Of a stretch of 64,000 bases of DNA, positions 37,395 to 45,969 are shown piece after piece (the first letter of the stretch is position 1; each line of letters opens with the position of its first letter). The position numbers were made by a program, and so were the translations under genes. The stretch covers positions 62,001 to 126,000 of the forward strand of contig JAJFFT010000004.1 in the NCBI GenBank assembly GCA_021776525.1, in the 5' to 3' direction. The notes under the pieces were generated by a model. The model worked only from the letters and a program-made list of their open reading frames with translations. It ran no database searches and was not told the origin of the DNA. The DNA comes from Robiginitomaculum sp. Its GTDB lineage: Bacteria > Pseudomonadota > Alphaproteobacteria > Caulobacterales > Maricaulaceae.

Positions 37395-38822
37395 ATGAAT
37401 ATGGACGCGCGTATCTTGGTGCAACCCGGCATAAGTAAAACGCACCAGGCTCTTGGGCTTGCGGCGCTTGCGGTTCCCGTATTTTTGCTGGGTGCAGCAA
37501 TTTATAATTTACGCAGCCATAACGAGCCGGACTCTGTGCCCCCTGTTCAGGCCAGCAATGATATTCCACCGCAAACACTGGCAGTATTGCCCTTGCCGGA
37601 TATGGCGGTGCTGGAACAGGCCGTTTTTAACGAGCTGAGCCAGGATAGTTTAAGCCGGACTCACCAGAAAAAAATCAAAGTGCGCCCTGGGGCGACATTG
37701 TCCAAATTGTTGGAAAATGCCGGGATTGACCGGGGCGAGGCGGCACGAGCCATTACGGCCTTGGCGACAACCTTTAATCCGCGTGATTTGCGGGCCGGGC
37801 AGACGTTGAACCTGTCTTTGGAAACCATCGAGCCCGGCAGCGCCAAAGACGGGGTGCGTTATCATCTCGCCGGTCTGACGACCAAGCCGGATGTGACCCG
37901 CACGGTGTTGCTCAAACGTGCTTATAATGGTGATTTCTCTGCTCGCGAGCTGGTTATGGATCTGACCGCAGGTCAAACCCGGGCTACGGGCAGCATTGAT
38001 GCCTCGCTTTATGTTGACGGTCTGGCGGCCGGTGCCAGTGATGCGGTGATTGCCGCCTTTGCCCAATTATTTGCCTATTCGGTTGATTTTCAGCGCGGCA
38101 TTCGCCCGGGCGATCGTTTTGACATGGTCTTTGAGGATTTTCGCGACGAGCGCGGGGCTTCGATCAAAAGCGGCAATCTGATTTATGCTATGCTGGCACC
38201 ACGCGGCAAGGAAAAAGCCTTTTATCGTTTTGAAACGCCCGATGGCGAAGTGGGCTATTATAACGCAGAAGGGCAGAGCGCCAAACGCTTCTTGATGAAA
38301 ACGCCGGTTAAAGGGGCGCGTATTTCATCCGGGTTCGGGCGGCGTAAACACCCGGTTCTGGGTTATACACGAGCCCACAAAGGCACCGATTTTGCCGCTG
38401 TGCGCGGCACACCGATCATGGCCGCTGGTAATGGAGTGATCGAGCGCTCTTCGCGTTATGGCTCCTATGGTAATTATGTGCGCATTCGTCACTCTAACGG
38501 CTATAAAACCGCCTATGCGCATATGTCAAAATATGGCCGGGGCGTTAAAAAAGGCCGCCGGGTCAATCAGGGACAGATCATTGGTTATGTGGGGGCCACC
38601 GGGCGGGTGACCGGCGCGCATTTGCACTATGAAGTTTTGAAAAACGGTCGTCAGGTTAACCCGATGACCGTCAAAGTACCTACGGGGCGCAAGCTGAAAT
38701 CCAAGGAGTTAAAACTCTTTGCGATTGAGAAAGCCCGCATTGACACGCTGATCGAAAATGCCCGCCAGGCTCATCCGACCAAACGCTCCAGCGATCTTGG
38801 AGCCACGGATTCAACCGGCTAG
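37395..38822 (+). CDS. M23-family (LytM) peptidoglycan endopeptidase
   Basis: The 475-aa protein has an N-terminal membrane anchor (LGLAALAVPVFLLGAAIYNL, about 19-38). An OapA/LysM-like region with VRPGATLSKLLENAGI and LRAGQTLNL (about 95-140) follows, then a C-terminal M23 domain. Zinc ligands are visible in AHKGTDFAA (H and D) and in GAHLHYEVLKNG. It should cut peptide cross-links of the cell wall in the periplasm. ATG 37395 follows GGGG; a second in-frame ATG is at 37401. Confidence 0.92.
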   Translation: MNMDARILVQPGISKTHQALGLAALAVPVFLLGAAIYNLRSHNEPDSVPPVQASNDIPPQTLAVLPLPDMAVLEQAVFNELSQDSLSRTHQKKIKVRPGATLSKLLENAGIDRGEAARAITALATTFNPRDLRAGQTLNLSLETIEPGSAKDGVRYHLAGLTTKPDVTRTVLLKRAYNGDFSARELVMDLTAGQTRATGSIDASLYVDGLAAGASDAVIAAFAQLFAYSVDFQRGIRPGDRFDMVFEDFRDERGASIKSGNLIYAMLAPRGKEKAFYRFETPDGEVGYYNAEGQSAKRFLMKTPVKGARISSGFGRRKHPVLGYTRAHKGTDFAAVRGTPIMAAGNGVIERSSRYGSYGNYVRIRHSNGYKTAYAHMSKYGRGVKKGRRVNQGQIIGYVGATGRVTGAHLHYEVLKNGRQVNPMTVKVPTGRKLKSKELKLFAIEKARIDTLIENARQAHPTKRSSDLGATDSTG

Positions 38823-38830
38823 GCCAAAGG

Positions 38831-39622
38831 CTAGTTCTTGTCTGCGCGAATACGCTTGCCGGACAGGAAGCCGGCCAGACGCAAGGACGATGGCCGTCCC
38901 GCAAAGCCCTGATCGGTGACCAGGTGAATGATCAAGATACTGTCTTCCAGCATGACATTTTGTTTTGTCGCAGCAATCAGGTGGATGGCGTTCAATTGCG
39001 GTAATGTGCGGCCCTTGCGGTCCGGATTGCGGGCAATGCGGTTAATGGCGCTGCGGGCATTTAGTGCCGTATCCAAGTACAGCCAGGCCGATGGTTCATC
39101 AGCGCCGGTCACCGAAATTGTCACATCCTGATCAAGGATCAGCGCCAGATCATTGGCAATGTTACTAAGCGCCGGGCGCAGATCGTCCAGATGAACGGTT
39201 TGCGGCCCCAAAGGTGTGGCCGGTCCGGCCCGCCAGGCGGGCACACCGGTTGAGGTGCGTTCGGGAAACAAAATCGGCCCGCCAACCCGGCTCATACGAA
39301 CCATCACCGCACCAAGGTCGTTTTTCAACATCATATCGCCGCGTGGCCCGGGCACCCGGTTCAGGACAAAGACCTCACGCGAGCGCACATACCGAAACAG
39401 CATTTTCCCGCTGCGGCGTTGATCAAGAATAAAGGCTTCGCTTTTTTTACCGACATCATAACGATTGACCGGCTGGGTGGTCGCGCGGGCTTCATAGGCT
39501 TCGCGCAGAACTTTGCGGGCCGGTTCCCCGGCCAGTGCCGGACTGTTGGACAGCCACACGCACCCCACAAGCGCGGCTATCGCGCTGAAAAATTGCCTTT
39601 TATGCACATGGCTTACCTTCAT
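38831..39622 (-). CDS. Secreted protein of unknown function
   Basis: The 263-aa protein has a signal peptide (residues 1-31, SNSPALA before the cut). I do not recognise a named domain with certainty; it resembles conserved exported proteins of Caulobacter relatives. Visible traits are a basic N-terminal half with SEAFILDQRRSGKMLFRYVRS and an alpha/beta part with LALILDQDVTISVTG. It is convergent with the M23 gene (8-bp gap), so the two are not an operon. Confidence 0.75.
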   Translation of the reverse strand: MKVSHVHKRQFFSAIAALVGCVWLSNSPALAGEPARKVLREAYEARATTQPVNRYDVGKKSEAFILDQRRSGKMLFRYVRSREVFVLNRVPGPRGDMMLKNDLGAVMVRMSRVGGPILFPERTSTGVPAWRAGPATPLGPQTVHLDDLRPALSNIANDLALILDQDVTISVTGADEPSAWLYLDTALNARSAINRIARNPDRKGRTLPQLNAIHLIAATKQNVMLEDSILIIHLVTDQGFAGRPSSLRLAGFLSGKRIRADKN

Positions 39623-39685
39623 GATGGATCACTATATACCAAACTACGGCGCTTTTGGGGCCAAAACCTTACCAAGTTTTGACGT

Positions 39686-40408
39686 TTAGTACATATGCTG
39701 CCCGCCATTGATAGAGAGGGTCGATCCGGTGACAAACCCGGCATTGTCAGTGACCAGAAAGTGTACACCGCGGGCGATCTCGTGGGCTTTGCCCAGACGG
39801 CCAACCGGAATGCCGGCGATAATTTTGTCGAGCACATGGTCGGGCACTGCGGCGACCATATCAGTATCAATATAACCGGGCGCAATGGCGTTGACGGTGA
39901 TGCCGTGGGCCGCCCCTTCCTGGGCCAGAGCCTTGGTAAAGCCGTGAATGCCGGACTTGGCGGCGGCGTAATTGACCTGGCCATATTGTCCGGCTTGACC
40001 ATTGATCGAGCCAATATTGACAATCCGGCCAAATTTGCGTGCTAACATGCCTTTCCAGACGGCACTGGCCATATTGTAACAGCCGCCCAAATTGACATCG
40101 ATGACCTTTTTCCAGGCGTCCGGCGACATACGTTTCATGGTGCCATCGCGGGTAATGCCGGCATTGTTGACGACAATATCGACCGGCCCAAGATCAGCTT
40201 CAATTTGTGCGATACCAGCAAGACAGGCGTCATAATCAGCCACATCCCACTGGTAACAGGAAATGCCTTGCGTCTGTTCGCACGCCCGTGCGGCCTCGGC
40301 ATTGCCTGCATAAACAGCGGCAACCGTGTATCCGGCCCCGGCCAGTCGTTCGCTGATGGCCCGGCCAATACCGCGTGTGCCTCCGGTAACAACGGCTAAT
40401 CTTCCCAT
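39686..40408 (-). CDS. phbB: Acetoacetyl-CoA reductase (SDR family)
   Basis: The 240-aa short-chain dehydrogenase reduces acetoacetyl-CoA to (R)-3-hydroxybutyryl-CoA with NADPH for PHB synthesis. Visible are the cofactor motif VTGGTRGIGRAI, NNAGITRDGTMKRM (a PhbB-like stretch), catalytic Ser in NIGSINGQAGQYGQ and YAAAK. The end STLSINGGQHMY is typical. ATG 40408 has AAGGAGAGCG before it and gives the normal family length; the open frame extends further up without meaning. It is divergent from phaR, its probable regulator. FabG is the alternative, but the PhbB-specific stretches and context favour phbB. Confidence 0.92.
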   Translation of the reverse strand: MGRLAVVTGGTRGIGRAISERLAGAGYTVAAVYAGNAEAARACEQTQGISCYQWDVADYDACLAGIAQIEADLGPVDIVVNNAGITRDGTMKRMSPDAWKKVIDVNLGGCYNMASAVWKGMLARKFGRIVNIGSINGQAGQYGQVNYAAAKSGIHGFTKALAQEGAAHGITVNAIAPGYIDTDMVAAVPDHVLDKIIAGIPVGRLGKAHEIARGVHFLVTDNAGFVTGSTLSINGGQHMY

Positions 40409-40537
40409 GACGCTCTCCTTATTGGCGAAACGCAGTATGGCAAATCCCGTGATAAAAGAAAACGTCTGATAAGGCTTGCGAAGCTGTGCTGCACTTGCGA
40501 AACTGGACCCACCCGATTTTGCCCGTAGGACAGCTTT

Positions 40538-41125
40538 ATGCGCAAATCCAGCACCAGCACTTCTGATGCCGTCATCATCAAAAAATACGCCAACCGGCGG
40601 CTGTATGACACGGCGCGCAGCGCCTATATCACGCTGGATGACATCAAGACGATGGTCCATGAAGGGACCGAGTTTGTGGTGCTGGATGCCAAAAGCGGCG
40701 ATGATTTGACCCACAGCGTGCTGACCCAGATTATTTTTGAACAAGAGGCTCAGGGCCAGCATTTGCTGCCCGTAGATTTTCTGCGCCAATTGATCAACTT
40801 TTATGGTGACAGCATGCAAAGTGTTGTGCCGGGCTTTTTGGATATGAGCATGAAATCTCTGTCTCAGGGGCGGGAACGCTTTTCCCGTCAAATGGGCGGG
40901 GCCACCGGGAACCCGTTATTGGGGATGTTCGAAGAGCAAGTGCGCCAGAACATGGCTCTTTTCGAGCGAGCGCTTGGCGCGATGTCGCCCTTTGGCACTT
41001 ATAGTGCAGACCCTGCTGCGACACAGAAGGCAAAGCCAGAAGAACCGCCAGTGCGCGATCATGATCTGGACGAGTTGCGCAGCCAAATGGCCGCCATGCA
41101 GGAAAAACTCGACAAATTGAGCTAG
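40538..41125 (+). CDS. phaR: Polyhydroxyalkanoate synthesis regulator PhaR
   Basis: The 195-aa protein has the PhaR DNA-binding N-terminus VIIKKYANRRLYDTARSAYITLDD (about 12-35), then LTHSVLTQIIFEQEAQG and a C-terminal coiled coil (DHDLDELRSQMAAMQEKLDKL). PhaR senses PHB and represses phasin and its own gene. It is divergent from phbB across 129 bp. Confidence 0.94.
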   Translation: MRKSSTSTSDAVIIKKYANRRLYDTARSAYITLDDIKTMVHEGTEFVVLDAKSGDDLTHSVLTQIIFEQEAQGQHLLPVDFLRQLINFYGDSMQSVVPGFLDMSMKSLSQGRERFSRQMGGATGNPLLGMFEEQVRQNMALFERALGAMSPFGTYSADPAATQKAKPEEPPVRDHDLDELRSQMAAMQEKLDKLS

Positions 41126-41270
41126 GGCTCTTGGTTCTGTCCCAAAACGGGGCAGCGCGGCGCTGTTATGTGCAGTTTTCATCAGAAAATTATGGTTAAC
41201 AGGCCCTTAACACCCTAAAAGTGCCAAAGCGGGCCAGCAAAAGGGGCGCGCCTTTTGCAACAGAGCACCC

Positions 41271-41570
41271 ATGAGCCGCATTACCTCCATATCTCGTTCC
41301 GCCGTTCGCTTGAATACGGACAATACGAAACCCCGGTCTAAAGAACAGGCTTCGGGCAAGGCGCTTGTGTTGGTCAAAAGCCCATCGCGGCGCGCAAAAC
41401 ACGCCCGGCAAGCCCCGCAACTGGCTGCCTTTTCAGCGCATGTTATGGCCGGAAAACCCCGGCGCGGCCTTAAGGGCGACCGGGGCGAACAGGCACGGGT
41501 GTTGATCACCTATAAGCGTCTGCAAAACGGCGTAGACAGAACTGGCGCACGGCTGAAATTACTGGCCTAA
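41271..41570 (+). CDS. Small basic hypothetical protein
   Basis: This 99-aa, Arg/Lys-rich protein has no recognised domain or signal. The start lacks a clear ribosome site, but codon use looks like the neighbours and no better frame covers the region. It could bind nucleic acid, judging by charge alone. Confidence 0.5.
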   Translation: MSRITSISRSAVRLNTDNTKPRSKEQASGKALVLVKSPSRRAKHARQAPQLAAFSAHVMAGKPRRGLKGDRGEQARVLITYKRLQNGVDRTGARLKLLA

Positions 41571-41578
41571 GCCAGACC

Positions 41579-42025
41579 TTAATCCTCATATTCATCGATC
41601 TGCTCATCACGCTCGTCAACCAGCGGCGCGGTCATCAGATAACCGGCAATGACATCCATCAAAGCCATGGCTGTGATGATGAAAAACAAGGATGAGGCAA
41701 AGGCCGGGATCAACAAAAATTCGATCAGACAAAGAATAAACAGCGCCAGCGACAACGTGTGGTTCAAGGCCGCATCGCGACCATTACGGGCAACTTTAAT
41801 CAGTTCAGCAAACAGCATAACCAACGCCACAAAAATCAAGACATCACCGGCGGTGATCGTCCAGTTCTGGCCTGATGCCATGGGCAGGGTAAAGACGGTT
41901 GCGGCCAGTCCGGCCACGACGTCAGTAGACGACCTGGACAGCACGCCGCCGCCCAGAGCTATGATATTATATAGCACCACTGGCACCGCCAATAGCGGAA
42001 AGAAATTCAGCATACCCGCCCCCAT
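41579..42025 (-). CDS. Hypothetical membrane protein
   Basis: The 148-aa protein has about four hydrophobic segments (MLNFFPLLAVPVVLYNIIAL, WTITAGDVLIFVALVMLF, LSLALFILCLIEFLLIP, SSLFFIITAMALMDVIAGYL) and an acidic tail (DERDEQIDEYED). The function is not recognisable. It stands alone; the second ATG (MLNFF, 42013) may be the true start. Confidence 0.72.
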   Translation of the reverse strand: MGAGMLNFFPLLAVPVVLYNIIALGGGVLSRSSTDVVAGLAATVFTLPMASGQNWTITAGDVLIFVALVMLFAELIKVARNGRDAALNHTLSLALFILCLIEFLLIPAFASSLFFIITAMALMDVIAGYLMTAPLVDERDEQIDEYED

Positions 42026-42059
42026 ATCGAGAACAGTTTAACCGGCAATGGTGTCTTTG

Positions 42060-42788
42060 TCAGGGGGCTAGAATACCTGTCGCATGGCTGCCTAAATGTC
42101 CGGTTTTAACCAGGGCATGACACGGGACCATGGTTTGCAGGGTCTGGCTCTGTCCGGGGGCAAGACGCGTCCAGCTGTTCATGCCATGGTGGCCGTGCTC
42201 GTCCTTGAAAGAACCTTTTAAGACAAAGATTTCCACCCCATGTTCAAAACTGACCAGGGGGGTGTGCAAACCAACTGTCCATTGGACCAGCGCCACATGT
42301 TCATCTGCACTTTCATAAAGTGTGAGCGAACGGGTGCCAGCACCATTATCGCTCCATTGCAGAGTTTCGTCGGTCGTATCAACGCGCACGGTGCGCCGGT
42401 CATGATCGGGGATCTGGCCCAGCTTGACCCAGATCGTGCAGCCTTTGTCGCTGAACGGTGCATGGGCGGAACGGGGCGGATTGCGCACATAGGTGCCTGC
42501 ACCAAAATCACCCGAATGATCTGAAAAAACGCCATCCAGCACAAAAAACTCTTCACCGGTATCATGAATATGAGGCGCAAACTTTGACCCGGATGCATAA
42601 CGCACAAGCGTGGTGGCGCGGATGACTTGTTCACCGCCAATGCGTTCCAGTGGTTTGCGGTGGACACCGGGCGCTGGCGAAAATGCCCAATGCATATTGG
42701 CAGCATCCACGAAGGCGTTTTTGTTCAGGTCCGCATGGATGCAAATATCGGTCTGTGCGGCGGTATCTTGGGATGTATTGGCAAGCAT
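42060..42788 (-). CDS. Bi-cupin protein (ChrR-like cupin)
   Basis: The 242-aa protein has two cupin barrels. The first carries metal-binding-type residues in KFAPHIHDTGEEFFVLDG (H, H, E). The second (VGLHTPLVSFEHGVEIFVLKGSFKDEHG) has one His/Glu set. Such ChrR-type cupins act as metal-dependent sensors or small enzymes; the substrate is unknown. The ATG follows the SDR stop without a spacer (TAA then ATG on the minus strand), so the two are co-translated. Confidence 0.8.
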   Translation of the reverse strand: MLANTSQDTAAQTDICIHADLNKNAFVDAANMHWAFSPAPGVHRKPLERIGGEQVIRATTLVRYASGSKFAPHIHDTGEEFFVLDGVFSDHSGDFGAGTYVRNPPRSAHAPFSDKGCTIWVKLGQIPDHDRRTVRVDTTDETLQWSDNGAGTRSLTLYESADEHVALVQWTVGLHTPLVSFEHGVEIFVLKGSFKDEHGHHGMNSWTRLAPGQSQTLQTMVPCHALVKTGHLGSHATGILAP

Positions 42789-43508
42789 TTAATATGTCTC
42801 TGTGGCTGGGCGCACGTCCAGTTCCTGAGTCCAGGCACTGGGTTTTTGACGGGCGAGGTCTGTATAAATATCGGCCAGTTCATCGGGGGAAATGGCGCGG
42901 TCTTCGTCTTTGCGAAACACCGACGATGCGGCTGAGCGCCCAATCATGCCATCGACAATGACATGGGCCACGTGCACGCCGCGCGGTCCGTATTCGCGGG
43001 CCAAACTTTGGGCCAGACCGCGCAGGGCGAACTTGGCTGAGGCGAATGCAGAGAAGTGTTTTCCGCCGCGCACGGATGCGGTCGCCCCAGTAAAAATCAG
43101 CGTGCCGCCACCAACCGCCATCATCAATGGCAAAGCGGTTTTGGCAAACACCATGGCGCCATAGGCACTGGCCCGCCATACGGCCTCAAAAATATCGGGA
43201 TCAACTGCGTCAAACGGGTTCATGTGAAATTGTGCCACATTATAAATGGCCACGCGCAGAGGCGGCTGTTCACGCTCAATGAACGTAAATGCCGCCTCCA
43301 CCTGGTCTTTATCCGTCAGATCAGCGGACAAGGGGACAAATTTGTCCAGATCATTGTTCAGCGCCGCAAAAGTGGGGGGAAGTGGCTCTGAATGACGGCA
43401 AAGGCCAGTTACTGTGTATCCTTGGCGTGAAAATGCCCGGCATAGACTGGCCCCAAGGGCCGGTCCAACCCCGGCAATGACCGCCGTTTTGGCTGTTTTT
43501 GGCATCAA
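42789..43508 (-). CDS. SDR-family oxidoreductase
   Basis: The 239-aa short-chain dehydrogenase starts with AVIAGVGPALGASLCRAFS, a variant cofactor motif (GVGPALG). It has an NVAQFH stretch in place of NNAG, and FTGATASVRGGKHFSAFASAKFAL. The usual YxxxK appears as FASAK, so the catalytic Tyr is replaced by Phe. Reductase activity is therefore doubtful or altered. It lies between the MAPEG gene (3-bp gap) and the cupin gene. Confidence 0.82.
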   Translation of the reverse strand: MMPKTAKTAVIAGVGPALGASLCRAFSRQGYTVTGLCRHSEPLPPTFAALNNDLDKFVPLSADLTDKDQVEAAFTFIEREQPPLRVAIYNVAQFHMNPFDAVDPDIFEAVWRASAYGAMVFAKTALPLMMAVGGGTLIFTGATASVRGGKHFSAFASAKFALRGLAQSLAREYGPRGVHVAHVIVDGMIGRSAASSVFRKDEDRAISPDELADIYTDLARQKPSAWTQELDVRPATETY

Positions 43509-43511
43509 AAT

Positions 43512-43916
43512 TTAGCCTAGAATGTGCATGGCAATGACAATCTCGACACCGATGGATGCCAGATAAATCGCCGTACGTAATACCGGCAGGCCAAACAGAT
43601 AAACAACAAAATGCGCCGCGCGCAGGATAAAATAATACATGGCCAATTGGCCCATTATTGCACTGTCAACACCGCTAAGGTGCGCCACGACAACCAAAAT
43701 GGCGAAGGCGGCCAGATTGTCAGTGGCATTGGTGTGTGCCTTTTGGGCTCGTTTGGCCCACAGGGGTGTAACTTCCAAAGTGTGATTGCGGTCCATCAAA
43801 GCCGGGCCAAGGCCTTCCTGGAGGATCAACCAGACAATATGCGGTGCCCACATCAGCATGGTCATTACAGCAGTGGCGGTCAGCCAGAAGAGATCAGGAG
43901 ATAATTCAGTCATCAT
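43512..43916 (-). CDS. MAPEG-family membrane protein
   Basis: The 134-aa protein has four membrane helices and the MAPEG signature region (RAQKAHTNATDNLAAFAILVVVAHL, in two parts), like eicosanoid/glutathione membrane enzymes. I chose MMTELSPDLF (43916), preceded by GAGGAAA. It is the first gene of the MAPEG-SDR-cupin group and is divergent from tetR. Confidence 0.85.
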   Translation of the reverse strand: MMTELSPDLFWLTATAVMTMLMWAPHIVWLILQEGLGPALMDRNHTLEVTPLWAKRAQKAHTNATDNLAAFAILVVVAHLSGVDSAIMGQLAMYYFILRAAHFVVYLFGLPVLRTAIYLASIGVEIVIAMHILG

Positions 43917-44011
43917 TTTCCTCGCGCTTGGAACGGGCGGTGGCCTGTCCGCCAGATCATGCCCGCGGATGCCCAACACACCCTGTGTTGCGTTGATGTC
44001 GGCAGTGATAT

Positions 44012-44029
44012 CTATCTAGTAGTAGGTAG
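44012..44029. promoter_or_regulatory. Candidate TetR operator CTATCTA-N4-TAGGTAG
   Basis: A near-perfect inverted repeat (6 of 7 bp per arm) lies in the 231-bp gap between the divergent MAPEG and TetR genes. The position fits an operator shared by both promoters. Confidence 0.6.
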
Positions 44030-44147
44030 TCAAGTCTGTTATACGCTTGAGGGTCGCTTCCAATGGCAAATGGTGATGCCCAATCCAAAGGTTGATCTTC
44101 GCTGGTAACAGGGGGCGTGGTATGGAATAAGATCGGATGAAACACAG

Positions 44148-44780
44148 ATGATCAGGAGATCGACCAATATTGTCCGCCCCGAACACAACGAGATACCTGT
44201 GACAAAGCCGATGGGGAAAACCGCCCAGGCCATTGCCGACAGCTTTGCCACAATGGTTATGGAGCGCGGTTATAACGCGGTCAGTTATGCCGATCTGGCT
44301 GAAAAAATCGGCATTCGCACGGCCAGCATTCATTATCATTTTCCCAAGAAAAGCGATCTTGGGGGGATCGTGCTTCAACAATATGCAGATATGGCATTTT
44401 CGGCGGTTGTTAAAACAGACCCTGATCATCCTCAAAGCTATCGCGAAGCTTTTGCAGCGATGATGGAACCTGTGCGGATGATCACCAATACGCAAGGGGT
44501 GAGCTGTCTGATCGGCGTCTTGGGTGCCGAACATGCCAGCCTGCCGGACGCTCTTCAAAATGGCGTGCGACAGTTTTTTGAAACGCAGGAGCAGTTTTTG
44601 ACGCAATTGCTGGAGGAAGGACGAGAGGCGGGTGCTTTTGAATTTTCCGGCAGCTCGCGGGCCATGGCCAAAGTCATTGCCTCGGTCTTGCAAGGCGCGA
44701 TTATAATCAAAAAAGCCAGAGACGACATCGGCCATATGGAAAGTGTTTTGCAAAGCCTTAACGCAATGATTATGCCGTAA
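44148..44780 (+). CDS. TetR-family transcriptional regulator
   Basis: The 210-aa protein has a TetR helix-turn-helix (MVMERGYNAVSYADLAEKIGIRTASIHYHFPKKSDL, in family order, about 37-71) and an all-helical ligand domain. It probably controls itself and the divergent MAPEG-SDR-cupin genes. The start is uncertain: ATG 44148 or GTG 44199 (MTKPMGKTAQ). The latter gives a more usual N-terminus. Confidence 0.88.
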   Translation: MIRRSTNIVRPEHNEIPVTKPMGKTAQAIADSFATMVMERGYNAVSYADLAEKIGIRTASIHYHFPKKSDLGGIVLQQYADMAFSAVVKTDPDHPQSYREAFAAMMEPVRMITNTQGVSCLIGVLGAEHASLPDALQNGVRQFFETQEQFLTQLLEEGREAGAFEFSGSSRAMAKVIASVLQGAIIIKKARDDIGHMESVLQSLNAMIMP

Positions 44781-45053
44781 CAGACAAAGGCCAGCCAAGG
44801 GCGACCGCAGGCCATTTCGATGGATAGATGAATACTAATCCGTTTTGCCTTATGTTGGGTAAGTTCTGGATATGCCATACCAATAACCCGCCCCGTTTCA
44901 TTGCCGCCCAGAGCCGCAATTCATAAAGCATATGGGTTTCACGGTGGTTCCAAAGATCACGTTAGGTGTGCATAAAGGCGATTATCCTGTGGATAGGAAA
45001 ACCAAGGGTCAATTACCCCTTAGCGGTGTAAGGTGACACATAGAACTAGAAAT

Positions 45054-45093
45054 GCGGGATATACCGGGATTTAAAGGGACATAGTGGGACGGA
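45054..45093 (+). repeat. Four 10-bp-period repeats nnGGGAyaTA
   Basis: The units GCGGGATATA, CCGGGATTTA, AAGGGACATA and GTGGGACGGA follow each other without spacer. A 10-bp period puts the GGGA motifs on one face of the helix, as expected for a protein array. The third and fourth units share GGGAC with the GTGGGAC motifs at 45396-45520. Confidence 0.65.
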
Positions 45094-45241
45094 ACCCTTA
45101 TAAATAAAGGGAAGTGTGTAATTTTTTGGGGTTTTGTTGTCGTCTCTTTTCTCAAATCAATGTCTAGAAATTATAGCGCTTTTATCGCTGACATGGGCCA
45201 AAGCCTGCAAATTGGAGCTTTTCTTCACCGGCCTTCCAGTG

Positions 45242-45332
45242 GCCTTCAAAGGGCTTTCGAAGGGCGCTCAACACCCTATAGAAGAACCTTTGTAGAATAA
45301 GGCGTGTGGCGCTTAGAAAGCCCTTTGAAGGC
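45242..45332. repeat. 17-bp perfect inverted repeat with 57-bp spacer
   Basis: GCCTTCAAAGGGCTTTC at 45242-45258 is exactly inverted at 45316-45332. The spacer contains a weaker inner symmetry (GCGCTCAACAC against GTGTGGCGC). As RNA it would form a long stem; as DNA it could be a binding region near the phage end. Confidence 0.7.
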
Positions 45333-45395
45333 TCGCGGTTCTGCCCATGCAATTTACGCACACATCAACACATTTGGCCCTTGCCCACAGAATTT

Positions 45396-45520
45396 AAGTG
45401 GGCCTTTTTGGTCCCACTTGCCGATCAGAGTCCCACTTAGCGAATACATTTGTTAATACAATGTGTTAGATGATTTTATGCTTTGAAAAACAGCCAAAAA
45501 AGTTGAATGTAAGTGGGACC
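45396..45520. repeat. AAGTGGGAC motifs in both orientations
   Basis: AAGTGGGCC (45396), GTCCCACTT (about 45413 and 45431) and AAGTGGGAC (about 45510) lie within 125 bp just after the last leftward phage gene. They may be transposase end-binding sites or operators. Confidence 0.55.
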
Positions 45521-45524
45521 TGTT

Positions 45525-45959
45525 TTATCCATCCCGCTTGCTTGACCCATACCAGCCTAGCAGCCACTTGCGGGCATCAGCGTATTTGCTTTCTGGTAGG
45601 TGTTGATACTTCGGGATTTCGTATCGATCTTTGAATTTTTTCCAGATAAACCGGTGTTCGGTTTTTCCATTAGTGTTTTTTACAATACCATCTACCAGAT
45701 TTTGCAACTGGCGGCGGTGTGCATCTGTCACTGATCCGACAGGTGGTTGCTCAACAGTTCGGGGTTGGCGTTTGGGTGACTGAAGTGCATTGAAATGTAC
45801 ATCACCGACAACCTTGCCAATGGCAACGTTGTTCTGGCCCTTGGCGACCACCTTTTTCTTATTGGTTATTTTTGGGCCGCCGTCCTTTACCTTTGGTTTG
45901 GCCTTGTCTCCAAAGAGCTGCACCACCTTGGATTTTTTATCGTCATCAGACTCTTTCAT
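45525..45959 (-). CDS. Phage protein with ORF6C-like C-terminus
   Basis: The 144-aa product (start MKESDDDKKSK at 45959) has a Lys-rich N-terminus. Its C-terminal domain (HRRQLQNLVDGIVKNT... HRFIWKKFKDRYEIPKYQHLPESKYADARKWLLGWY) resembles the ORF6C domain of phage antirepressors. It is transcribed leftward behind the repressor-like gene and may modulate it. The similarity is by eye only. Confidence 0.65.
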   Translation of the reverse strand: MKESDDDKKSKVVQLFGDKAKPKVKDGGPKITNKKKVVAKGQNNVAIGKVVGDVHFNALQSPKRQPRTVEQPPVGSVTDAHRRQLQNLVDGIVKNTNGKTEHRFIWKKFKDRYEIPKYQHLPESKYADARKWLLGWYGSSKRDG

Positions 45960-45969
45960 AAGCAGGCCC

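Larger units (their letters stand above)
44781..45524. other. Non-coding region with the probable left end of the Mu-like prophage
   Basis: No gene is supported over these 744 bp. By analogy with Mu (repressor gene nearest the left end) the host-phage junction should lie here, probably between 44781 and about 45054. Contents: four 10-bp repeats (45054-45093), a 17-bp inverted repeat (45242-45332) and GTGGGAC motifs in both orientations (45396-45520). I could not find the exact junction or a 5-bp target duplication, because the right end is outside the window. Confidence 0.55.

Noticed and set aside
39686-40891. Long N-terminal extension of PhbB
   Set aside because: The frame is open by chance across the phaR region; the family start with a good ribosome site is at 40408.
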